From Adenophora triphylla var. japonica (taxonomy: Eukaryota > Streptophyta > Magnoliopsida > Asterales > Campanulaceae): a stretch of 64,000 bases of DNA. A program made the position numbers and the translations under genes. The DNA lies in NCBI GenBank assembly GCA_022495995.1, contig JAFEMH010002089.1:314520-378519 (forward strand), in the 5' to 3' direction. Of this stretch, positions 54,128 through 64,000 are shown one piece after another (position 1 is the first letter of the stretch; each line of letters begins with the position of its first letter). Below the pieces are notes generated by a model, which worked only from the letters and a program-made list of their open reading frames with translations, searched no databases and was not told where the DNA came from.

Positions 54128-55587
54128 TGTTGGGTATGCATATTTTAACCCTCCTATTTTGTATTAGATTTGATTGATACCATAACTTCCTATTTATTTT
54201 AAGGACTTTAGGACCCTATGTAATGAAGCTTAGACTTTAATTTTTTAGCTAAGTCCATTTTATAGAATAGGTTAAATTTAGGCTTGAAGACTGGCTCAAA
54301 AATCTTTGGACCTAAGGATTGCAGTTCAAGGGTTTCAGAACCGCCTTTTTTTTTTTTGAACCGCTTGGCAGAACCGCCTTTTTGCCTTGTGATTCCCTTC
54401 ATCTGAAACCGCCTGAACAACAAGTGCAAACCGCACTTGGAAATCCTTTTTCTGGTGGAACCGCTTTCATGTCAAACCGCCTTTATCCAGAACCGCTCCA
54501 ATGATTGGCTACTTGAAGTGAACCTCTTTTGACCGTTGGAATCCACGTCAGCAATATCAAAAGTCAACTACCATATCTTGTCACGTGACTACTTTTCAGA
54601 CAAGATCTGCAAGGATCTTGAAAAGGTGACAGATGTCCTAACCACCTTGATTGCAACTGAGGTCCGATCGGCTTTACTCGCATCAACAGCCCAAAGGACA
54701 AAAGTAGTTGTCTTGTGGACCAATGGGATTGCATCAAGGACTGTCCTTTCAACAAACTGTGTCCAACGGCTATATTCCCGATGCTTGGGTATAAATACCC
54801 CTAATCTTCACCATTTGAAGATTGCTTGAATCTTGAGAAATTGCCGTGTTCATGAGAAGTTGAAGTTCGCCTGTAAATTCTTAGTCCTTCGAATCTTCAT
54901 CTTCATACTTCAAGAAATATTCCCAAATTTTAAATCAAGCCTTAACACATTCAAGAATCATTGTGCTCTACATCTCACAGTATTTAAAGAGCCTTGATCT
55001 TGTTCTCACACACACACCTCTCTTGTTTAAACACATAGTTTATTCACTTGAGATACACTGGTTATAGTTTTGGATTTGTTCTTCATAGAAAAGATTTTAT
55101 TGTACTTTGTAATCTCGCAATACTTAATATAAAATCTCTCTTAGAAATCCAAGACTAACCATCTTGGTAGTGGACGTAGATCGTTTATCGATTGAACCAC
55201 TCCAAATAGCGTGTTCTTACTTTCTGCATTTATATTTCCTGTGCTTGCTAATTATTTATCTTTGTCTCTGTTTGATCTTTATTTAGCTATCCATTATTGT
55301 GAAATAGTGTTTGGAGTTAACATAGTCAAAATACACGTGTTTGTAAAACTGCTCTCAACAAAACCGCACCACCAAAACCGCATTTTACAAACCGCCTCTC
55401 AAAACCGCTTTACACTCTATTATTCCGCTGTGCATTTTACACTATCACTTGCAGTCTATTATCAACTGCAAGAGGATTTTGTAAGCAAGAGGTTGAGTTT
55501 TTAAAAGAGGGCGAAAAATTTTAAACAGCTATTCACCCCCCCCCTCTAGCTGTATTTTCACCCTTGTTGCCACCTTTGGGACCAACA
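54128..55587 (+). repeat. Sirevirus 3' LTR
   Basis: 1,460 bp, nearly identical to the 5' LTR; I note about 30 differences, including a few short indels. Twelve of the 13 AACCGC motifs are kept; the thirteenth reads AACTGC. Confidence 0.95.
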
Positions 55588-55592
55588 AATTC

Positions 55593-57013
55593 CTTTCTTA
55601 GCTATCTTATAAAGAATGCAGTTCGAAGAGAGTATGGCTTCCCCCCACAAGTAATCAGGTAATCCAGAGCTTATTAAAATTGCATTCATCATCTCCTTAA
55701 GAGTACGTTTTGCGTTCAACTACTCCGTTATACTGAGGTGTATATGGAGCCATCGTTTAATGAATAATGCCAGATTCCCAGCATATATCTTCTTATGGCG
55801 CTACATATTCTCTTTCTCTATCGCTTCGAATCTTCTTAATCTTTACATTAAGTTTATTCTCAACTTCATTCTTATAAATTTGAAAAGCCCTCAAGGCTTC
55901 ATCCTTACTTTTCAATAGATATACATAGCACTATCTTATTCAATCTTTTATAAATGTATTGAAATACTTTTTCCTACCTCGAGTTTGCACATACTTTAGA
56001 TCACATATATCTGTGTGAACTAATTCAAGAGGTGTCATGTTTCTTATTTTTGAGGAAAATGATAACTTAGTCATCTTCACTTCAACGCAAATTTCAAAAT
56101 TTCCGATCGAGTTGAATTTATTCATATCAATTAATTCTTGACTCTTTAACTTCTTAATTGTGTTGAAATTCACGTGACCTGATCTATCATGCCATAAATT
56201 TGGACTCTCCAACAAGTAAACAGAAGAAACACTTTTATTCTTGGCGGATAACATTCATTGCATTAATTTTGAAAAGACCTTTAACAAGGTACCCATTTCC
56301 CATGAATTGACTACCTTTGGTCACTGTAAACTAATTGTTTTCAAATACTAGTCTAAAACCAGCATTGCTCAATAAGGATCCGAACACAAGGTTCTTGTGA
56401 ATGTCTGGTACATGCAGCACATCCAAGAGCGCCAGTTCGCTAAAAGTCATTTTCAGCACAACCTTTCCAAGTCATACGATATTGGAAGCAACAGAGTTTC
56501 CCATGTACACCTTCCTTCCATTGATAGGGGTGTATGATGAGAAGCTCTCTTTATCAACACATATGTGGCGGATAGCCCCTGTGTCTATCCACCATTCTCT
56601 TGGTTTGTCTTCCAACTTTGCTAAGTTGGCTTCACACACCATCGTTGCTAAGTCAAGATCATTCAGTCTTTCATTGCCATTGGCTTAACTTATTGAGCCC
56701 ATCTCTTCAATCATATATACCCGTTCCAAAGAGTTCCACAACTCCTTGGATGTCTCCACGAGACAGTGCTCTCGGTAAAGGGCATCATTTAGCCCATTCA
56801 ATATGTACATTTTAAGTATGAGATTGCCAAGATCCAAAGCCTCTTTGGTTATCCGCCTTTGCGGATTAGGATCATCATCTTGAATAGTAGGTTTGTCCTC
56901 TTCTAGGAACCTTCTTTAGGCTGATGGTGGTCAAAGAGTAAAAAATCTTTCGTTGCCAACTTTTGAAGTCCACCCCCTCGAAATCCGTTAGTTCCTTGCC
57001 AAGTCCTGGATAA
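55593..57013 (-). pseudogene. older Ty1/copia element, right part: gag, protease, integrase
   Basis: Continuation of the copia element at 39590-41910, interrupted by the Sirevirus. Minus-strand readings: integrase start LWHDRSGHVNFNTIKKLKSQ and MTPLELVHTDICD (56254-55940); protease DTGAIRHICVDKESFSSYTP with YMGNSVASNIV (near 56600-56480) and [20 protein letters not shown]; gag remnant LGNLILKMYILNGL and ELWNSLERVYMIEEM (near 56840-56700). The 5' end is cut by a CACTA element at 57014. Frameshifts are numerous, in keeping with greater age. Confidence 0.8.
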
Positions 57014-57540
57014 CACTACAAGGAAAACCGGATTTAGAGACGGAAATTTAGAGACGGACGAAATCTGTAGCTAATTTGGCGACAGATTAGAGACAGAACC
57101 AAAAATCAGAGACGGATTCGGATTCCGTCTCTAAATTAGAGACGGATTCAGATTTCGTCTCTAATTGCAGACGGAATCTGAATCCGTCTCTCTAATATAG
57201 AGACAATCCGAACTGTCTCTAATTTAGAGACAGAATCCGAATCCATCTCTAATTTAGAGACGAAATGCGATTCCGTCTCTAAATTTTAGAGACGGGTTTT
57301 GTATCTGTCTCTAAAATAGAGACAGATTCGAATCCGTCTCTAAATTAGAGACGGTCAGAATCCGTCTCTAAATTAGAGACAAATTCGGTAATCCGTCTCT
57401 AAACTTTAGAGTGCGTATTTTTAACCCGTCTCTAATTTAGAGACATTTTTGAATCCGTCTCTAATTTAGTGACAGATTCAACATTCGTCTCTAAAATTTA
57501 GAGACAGATTTAGTATACGTCTCTAAATTTGACTTTTCTT
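57014..57540 (+). mobile_element. CACTA (En/Spm) transposon terminus with subterminal repeats
   Basis: Begins CACTACAAGGAAAACC, the CACTA-superfamily terminal motif, preceded by TAA (possible 3-bp duplication). From about 57040 to 57535 follow some 15 inverted or direct copies of TTAGAGACGGATTC / GAATCCGTCTCTAA, typical subterminal transposase-binding repeats. No transposase is seen, and the opposite terminus is not in the window. Confidence 0.85.
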
Positions 57541-60500
57541 CTATATACTTTCATTTGTTTAGTTTTTTTCTATCTTTTTTATATAACTTTTTCTAAAAAA
57601 ACCACTAATTAACAAAGGCTAAAATCCTATTTTCTAGTCAATAAAAATTTTAAAAAAATAAAAAATAAATATAGGGTAGTCCGTCCCTCTTTTGACTTTT
57701 CTTCTATATACTTTCATTTGTTTAGTTTTTTTCTATCTTTATTTCTATAACTTTTTCTAAAAAAAACACTGATTAACAAAGGCTAAAATATTGTTTTCTA
57801 TTCAATAAAAAATTTTTAAAAATATAAAAAATAAATATAGGGTAGTCCGTCCCTCTTTTGAATTTTCTTCTATATACTTTCATTTCTTTAGTTTTTCTAT
57901 CTTTTTCTATAACTTTATCTAAAAAAAACCACTGATTAACAAAGGCTAAAATATTGTTTTCTAGTCATTAAAATTTTTTAAAAAAATAAAAAATAAATAT
58001 AGGGTAGTCCGTCCCTCTTTTGACTTTTCTTCTATATACTTTCATTTGTTTAGTTTTTTTCTATCTTTTTTCTATAACTTTTCTAAAAAAACCACTGATT
58101 AACAAAGGCTAAAATATTGTTTTCTAGTCAATAAAAAATTTTTAAAAAAATAAAAAATAAATATAGGGTAGTCCGTCCCTCTTTTGACTTTTCTTCTATA
58201 TACTTTCATTTGTTTAGTTTTTCTATCTTTTTTCTATAACTTTATCTAAAAAAACCACTGATTAACAAAGGCTAAAATATTGTTTTCTAGTCAATAAAAT
58301 TTTTTAAAAAATAAAAAATAAATATAGGGTAGTCCGTCCCTCTTTTGACTTTTCTTCTATATACTTTCATTTTGTTTAGTTTTTTCTATCTTTTTTCTAT
58401 AACTTTTTCTAAAAAAAACCACTGATTAACAAAGGCTAAAATATTGTTTTCTAGTCAATAGAAAAATTTTAAAAAATAAAAAATAAATATAGGGTAGTCC
58501 GTCCCTCTTTTGACTTTTCTTCTATATACTTTCATTTGTTTAGTTTTTTTCTATCTTTTTTTCTATAACTTTTTCTAAAAAAAAACACTGATTAACAAAG
58601 GCTAAAATATTGTTTTCTAGTCAATAAAAAATATTTTAAAAAATAAAGAATAAATATAGGGTAGTCCGTCCCTCTTTTGACTTTTCTTCTATATACTTTT
58701 ATTTGTTTAGTTTTTTTCTATCTTTTTTTTTATAACTTTTTCTAAAAACCACTGATTAAAAAAGGCGAAAATATTGTTTTCTAGTCAATAAAAAATTTTT
58801 AAAAAATAAAAAATAAATATAGGGTAGTCCGTCCCTCTTTTGACTTTTCTTCTATATACTTTCATTTGTTTAGTTTTTTCTATCTTTTTCTCTATAACTT
58901 TATCTAAAAAAACCATTGATTAACAAAGGCTAAAATATTGTTTTCTAGTCAATAAAATTTTTTAAAAAATAAAAAATAAATATAGGGTAGTCCGTCCCTC
59001 TTTTGACTTTTCTTCTATATACTTTCATTTGTTTAGTTTTTTTCTATCTTTTTTCTATAACTTTTTCTAAAAAAAACCACTGATTAACAAAGGCTAAAAT
59101 ATTGTTTTCTAGTCAATAGAAAAATTTTTAAAAAATAAAAAATAAATATAGGGTAGTCCGTCCCTCTTTTGACTTTTCTTCTATATACTTTCATTTGTTT
59201 AGTTTTTTCTATCTTTTTCTATAACTTTTTCTAAAAAAACCACTGATTAACAAAGGCTAAAATATTGTTTTCTAGTCAATAAAAAATTTTTAAAAAAATA
59301 AAAAATAAATATAGGGTAGTCCGTCCCTCTTTTGACTTTTCTTCTATATACTTTCATTTGTTTAGTTTTTTTCTATCTTTTTTCTATAACTTTATCTAAA
59401 AAAACCACTGATTAACAAAGGCTAAAATATTGTTTTCTAGTCAATAAAATTTTTTTAAAAAATAAAAAATAAATATAGGGTAGTCCGTCCCTCTTTTGAC
59501 TTTTCTTCTATATACTTTCATTTGTTTAGTTTTTCTATCTTTTTTCTATAACTTTTTCTAAAAAACCACTGATTAACAAAGGCTAAAATATTGTTTTCTA
59601 GTCAATAAAAAATTTTTAAAAAAATAAAAAATAAATATAGGGTAGTCCGTCCCTTTTTTAACTTTTCTTCTATATACTTTCATTTGTTTAGTTTTTTCTA
59701 TCTTTTTTCTATAACTTTATCTAAAAAAAACCACTGATTAACAAAGGCTAAAATATTGTTTTCTAGTCAATAAAATTTTTTAAAAAAATAAAAAATAAAT
59801 ATAGGGTAGTCCTTCCCTCTTTTGACTTTTCTTCTATATACTTTCATTTGTTTAGTTTTTTTCTATCTTTTTTTCTATAACTTTTTCTAAAAAAAAAACC
59901 ACTGATTAACAAAGGCTAAAATATTGTTTTCTAGTCAATAGAAAAATTTTAAAAAATAAAAAATAAATATAGGGTAGTCCGTCCCTCTTTTGACTTTTCT
60001 TCTATATACTTTCATTTGTTTAGTTTTTCTATCTTTTTTCTATAACTTTTTCTAAAAAAACCACTGATTAACAAAGGCTAAAATATTGTTTTCTAGTCAA
60101 TAAAAAATTTTTAAAAAATAAAAAATAAATATAGGGTAGTCCGTCCCTCTTTTGACTTTTCTTCTATATACTTTCATTTTGTTTAGTTTTTTTCTATCTT
60201 TTTTTCTATAACTTTTTCTAAAAAAAACCACTAATTAACAAAGGCTAAAATATTGTTTTCTAGTCAATAAAAATTTTTAAAAAATAAAAAATAAATATAG
60301 GGTAGTCCGTCCCTCTTTTGACTTTTCTTCTATATACTTTCATTTGTTTAGTTTTTTTTTCTATCTTTTTTTCTATAACTTTATCTAAAAAAAACCACTG
60401 ATTAACAAAGGCTAAAATATTGTTTTCTAGTCAATAAAATTTTTTAAAAAATAAAAAATAAATATAGGGTAGTCCGTCCCTCTTTTGACTTTTCTTCTAT

Positions 60501-61960
60501 ATACTTTCATTTGTTTAGTTTTTTCTATCTTTTTTTCTATAACTTTTTCTAAAAAAACCACTGATTAACAAAAGCTAAAATATTGTTTTCTAGTCAATAG
60601 AAAAATTTTAAAAAAATAAAAAATAAATATAGGGTAGTCCGTCCCTCTTTTGACTTTTCTTCTATATACTTTCATTTGTTTAGTTTTTTTCTATCTTTTT
60701 TTCTATAACTTTTTCTAAAAAAAACCACTGATTAACAAAGGCTAAAATATTGTTTTCTAGTCAATAAAAAATTTTTAAAAAATAAAAAATAAATATAGGG
60801 TAGTCTTTCCCTCTTTTGAATTTTCTTCTATATACTTTCATTTGTTTAGTTTTTCTCTATCTTTTTTTCTATAACTTTTTCTAAAAAAACCACTGTTTAA
60901 CAAAGGCTAAAATATTGTTTTCTAGTCAATAGAAAAATTTTAAAAAATAAAAAATAAATATAGGGTAGTCCGTCCCTCTTTTGACTTTTCTTCTATATAC
61001 TTTCATTTGTTTAGTTTTTTTCTATCTTTTTTTCTATAACTTTTTCTAAAAAAACCACTGATTAACAAAGGCTAAAATATTGTTTTCTAGTCAATAAAAA
61101 ATTTTTAAAAAAATAAAAAATAAATATAGGGCAGTCCGTCCCTCTTTTGACTTTTCTTCTATATACTTTCATTTGTTTAGTTTTTTTCTATCTTTTTTCT
61201 ATAACTTTTATCTAAAAAAAACCACTGATTAACAAAGGCTAAAATATTGTTTTCTAGTCAATAATTTTTTTTTTAAAAAAATAAAAAATAAATATAGGGT
61301 AGTCCGTCCTTTTTTAACTTTTCTTCTATATATACTTTCATTTGTTTAGTTTTTTTCTATCTTTTTTCTATAACTTTTTCTAAAAAACCACTGATTAACA
61401 AAGGCTAAAATATTGTTTTCTAGTCAATAAAAAAATTTTAAAAAAAATAAAAATAAATATAGGGTAGTCCGTCCCTCTTTTGACTTTTCTTCTATATACT
61501 TTCATTTGTTTAGTTTTTTTCTATCTTTTTTTCTATAACTTTTTCTAAAAAAACCACTGATTAACAAAGGCTAAAATATTGTTTTCTAGTCAATAAAAAA
61601 TTTTTAAAAAAATTAAAAATAAATATAGGGTAGTCCGTCCCTCTTTTGACTTTTCTTCTATATACTTTCATTTGTTTAGTTTTTTTCTATCTTTTTTTCT
61701 ATAACTTTTTCTAAAAAAACCACTGATTAACAAAGGCTAAAATATTGTTTTCTAGTCAATAAAAAATTTTAAAAAAATAAAAAATAAATATAGGGCAGTC
61801 CGTCCCTCTTTTGACTTTTCTTCTATATACTTTCATTTGTTTAGTTTTTTTCTATCTTTTTTCTATAACTTTTTCTAAAAAAAACCACCGATTAATAAAG
61901 GTTAAAATATTGTTTTCTAGTCAATAAAATTTTTAAAAAAATAAAAAATAAATATAGGGT
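57541..61960. repeat. ~164-bp AT-rich tandem satellite, about 26 full units
   Basis: Unit landmarks: GGGTAGTCCGTCCCTCTTTT, CTTCTATATACTTTCATTTG, CCACTGATTAACAAAGGC, ATATTGTTTTCTAGTCAATA. Unit starts lie at about 57674, 57840, 58003, 58166, 58327 and so on to 61794, at spacings of 161-169; length variation is mostly in homopolymer runs. The array joins the CACTA subterminal repeats directly (CGTCTCTAAATTTGACTTTT at about 57518-57538) and ends at the telomere-like tract. The copies are highly similar, indicating recent amplification or homogenisation. No coding sequence. Confidence 0.95.
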
Positions 61961-62222
61961 TAAATGGTATGTTAGGTATAGGGTTTAGGGTTTAGGGTTT
62001 AAGGTATAGAGGTTAGGGGTTAGGGTATAGGGTTTATAGATAGTATAGGGTTTAGGTATAGGGTTTAGGGGTTAGAGGTTAGAGGTTGGTTTAGGTTTAG
62101 GATTTAGGGTTTAGGGTTTAGGGCTTTTAGGGTTTAGGTAGTGGTTAGTGTTTAGGTGGTTTAGGGTTGGGGTTGTGGCATAGGGCTTGTAGGTTAGGGT
62201 TCAAGGTATAGGGTTTGGGGTT
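61958..62222 (+). repeat. degenerate TTTAGGG/TATAGGG telomere-like tract, G-rich strand
   Basis: Mixed GGGTTTAGGG, GGGTATAGGG and GGTTAGGGG units on the plus strand, immediately after the last satellite unit. It corresponds to the Arabidopsis-type plant telomere repeat with many variants. Confidence 0.9.
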
Positions 62223-62770
62223 TAAACATTAAATCCTATACCCTATACCCTAAACCCTAAACCCTAAACCCTAAACCCTATACCCTAAACCCTAAACCCT
62301 ATACCCTAACCCCTAAACCCTAACCCCTAAACCCTATACCCTAAACCCTAAACCCTATGCCCTATACCCTAACCCCTAACCCCTAAATCCTATACCCTAT
62401 ACCCTAACCCTTATACATTATACCCTAAACCCTAACCCCTAAATCCTACGCCATAAACCCTATACCCTAACCCCCAAACCCTATACCCTAAACCCTAAGC
62501 CCTAAACCCTATACCCTAACCCCTAAACCCTAAATCCTATACCCTATACCCTAACCCTTATACATTATACCCTAAACCCTAACCCCTAAATCCTACACCC
62601 TAAACCCTATACCCTAACCCCTAAACCCTATACCTTAAACCCTAAACCCTATACCCTAACCCCTAAACCCTAAATCCTATACCCTATACCCTAACCCTTA
62701 TACATTATACCCTGTACCCTAACCCCTAAATCCTACCCCCTATACCCTAAACCCTAACCCCTAAAACCCT
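62223..62770 (-). repeat. degenerate CCCTAAA/CCCTATA telomere-like tract, C-rich strand
   Basis: The orientation flips at about 62220-62235 (GGGGTTTAAACATTAAATCC). From there the plus strand shows CCCTAAACCCTATACCC-type units to 62770, with longer sub-repeats such as CCCTTATACATTATACCC occurring at about 62407, 62556 and 62695. Confidence 0.9.
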
Positions 62771-63370
62771 AAATAATGACACATATTTGTAACTCAATTT
62801 TCATTTGGATTTTGAGGAAAGCCATAGAGATGAAAAACACTTTAAATGTCATTTAGAATGTAGAAAAAAATTAAAAAAAAATAAACGAGGTAGCCGTATA
62901 CCATTTTCACAAGATCGGGACACATTCCTTAAATCCCTAAATAATGACACATATTTGTAACTCAATTTTCATTTGGATTTTGAGGAAAGTCATAAAGATG
63001 AAAAACACTTTAAATGTCATTTAGAATGTAGAAAAAAATTAAAAAAAAAAATAAACGAGGTAGCCGTATACCATTTTCACAAGATCGGGACACATTCCTT
63101 AAAACCCTAAATAATGGCACATATTTGTAACTCAATTTCCATTTGGATTTTGAGGAAAGTCATAAATATGAAAAACACTTTAAATGTTACTTATAATGTA
63201 TAAAAAATTAAAAAAAAATAAACGAGGTAGCCGTATACCATTTTCACAAGATCGAGACACATAAAACTTCCCTAAAACCCCTAAAATAATGGCACACATA
63301 TTTGTAACTCAATTTCCATTTGGATTTTGAGGAATGCCATAGAGATGAAAATACTTTTAAATGTCATTTA
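62764..63370. repeat. ~168-bp tandem repeat, 3.6 units
   Basis: Unit: CCCTAAATAATGACACATAT, TTTGGATTTTGAGGAAAG, AAACGAGGTAGCCGTATACC, TTCACAAGATCGGGACACAT. Unit starts are near 62764, 62932, 63101 and 63271. It is unrelated in sequence to the 164-bp satellite, but each unit begins with a telomere-like CCCTAAA. Confidence 0.9.
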
Positions 63371-64000
63371 AAATAATTAAAGATTAAATTATTGTTATTG
63401 TTAATATGTATTTTTTTATAATTTATTAATATCAATTATTACTTAGGTATATTAATATTTCTTAGAAGTTTAAATTATTAAATTATTATTAATAAATTTA
63501 AAATAATTAAATTAATAAATTTTATTATTAATTAATAACATTATTATTTTTGATGTTATGTATTATTACTAGTTATTATTAATATTATTATTAATTATAT
63601 CATAATAATTATTAATATATTCAATTTTATAATTGAATAATTAACAATAACATCATTATTAGTCTTATTATTAAGTATTATTACTAATTATATGATAATA
63701 TTATTATTCTTGATATTAGGCATATTACTATAACTAAAATTTTGGGTAAATCAAATAAAAGCATGTTAATATTTTAGATAACTTTTTGTAAATTTCAGTA
63801 ATAAAAAAAATCTAAAATATTTTTTTCTATTCAATAAAAAATAATAAAAATTTCTAATTATTATTAATACTATTATTAATATTATTACTTATTATAAAAT
63901 TAATATTAATTAATTAATTAATTAATTATATAATTAATAATTTATTAAAAAATATTATTATTCTTAATTATTAGACATAAATATTTTAGTTAGTGTATAA
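63371..64000. other. extremely AT-rich low-complexity DNA
   Basis: Dominated by ATTATTAAT words. At about 63778-63860 a diverged piece resembles the 164-bp satellite (AAAATATTTTTTTCTATTCAATAAAAAAT-like, cut here into AAAATATTTTTTT and CTATTCAATAAAAAA). No gene. Confidence 0.7.

Larger units (their letters stand above)
41911..55587 (+). mobile_element. complete Sirevirus-type Ty1/copia element (13.7 kb)
   Basis: Two LTRs (1,456 and 1,460 bp) with TG...CA ends, the target duplication AATTC on both sides (41906-41910 and 55588-55592), an initiator-Met primer site, gag-pol in copia order, a long 3' region with an env-like gene, and a polypurine tract. The extra 3' gene and large size place it in the SIRE/Maximus (Sirevirus) lineage. 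Coding parts carry several frameshifts, while the LTRs still agree at roughly 98% by eye. It is saturated with the hexamer AACCGC on the plus strand. It lies inside, and opposite to, the older copia element. Confidence 0.92.

Noticed and set aside
57541..61960. rDNA spacer or centromere proper
   Set aside because: No rRNA sequence nearby, and centromere identity cannot be judged from sequence alone; only the unit length fits.
61958..62770. A true chromosome end
   Set aside because: Repeats are degenerate, flip orientation and are followed by other DNA, so the tract is interstitial.

Overview
This is nuclear DNA from a flowering plant, almost certainly a eudicot. The evidence is plant-type LTR retrotransposons with initiator-tRNA primer sites, Stowaway, hAT, CACTA and Helitron DNA elements, degenerate TTTAGGG telomere-type repeat, and one intact CC-NBS-LRR gene. 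No bacterial-type operon, rRNA, tRNA or CRISPR array was seen. Only one gene looks intact; the rest of the window is transposable elements nested in each other.

Layout: (1) 1-2.7 kb, a Ty3/gypsy gag-protease relic carrying a hAT-type MITE with a perfect 8-bp target duplication. (2) 3.76-11.96 kb, a non-coding LTR element (LARD-like) with target duplication ACAAA. It holds fragments of host genes (a plastid glucose-6-phosphate/phosphate translocator, an AGC kinase, perhaps a nodulin-homeobox gene) and two tandem arrays. A 2.84-kb solo LTR (target duplication GTCTT) is inserted in it. (3) 12.1-13.5 kb, a gypsy 3' remnant and small MITEs. (4) 13.54-17.56 kb, the intronless NLR resistance gene on the minus strand, with a probable small Helitron, a Stowaway MITE and a hAT-like MITE upstream. 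(5) 18.74-26.74 kb, a minus-strand chromovirus (Tekay/Del type) with 2.9-kb LTRs, integrase partly deleted. (6) 26.74-29.27 kb, a truncated minus-strand Athila-type element. (7) 29.28-~39.6 kb, the 3' part of a Tat-lineage gypsy element: plus-strand integrase, two broken minus-strand extra ORFs (one a plant-mobile-domain protein), several tandem repeats, and an LTR rich in hairpins. (8) ~39.6-57.0 kb, an old minus-strand copia element split at 41,910/55,588 by a complete 13.7-kb plus-strand Sirevirus-type copia element (target duplication AATTC). (9) 57.0-64.0 kb, a CACTA terminus with subterminal repeats, about 26 copies of a ~164-bp AT-rich satellite, a head-to-head telomere-like tract, a second ~168-bp tandem repeat, and AT-rich DNA.

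Most unusual: the Sirevirus-type element is saturated on one strand with the hexamer AACCGC (about 70 copies counted by eye in 13.7 kb, including LTRs, intron and weakly constrained coding parts, but none in the RT/RNase H core). Several other elements here have their own dense short motif (CACGACTCGTG, CACGGCCGTGC, GTTTGACATTCAAAC, ACCGG). Element-specific motif saturation is therefore the recurrent theme of the window and the best candidate for something undescribed.

Apart from the NLR, the coding parts are broken by stops, frameshifts or deletions. All counts and boundaries were read by eye; no alignment or database search was run.
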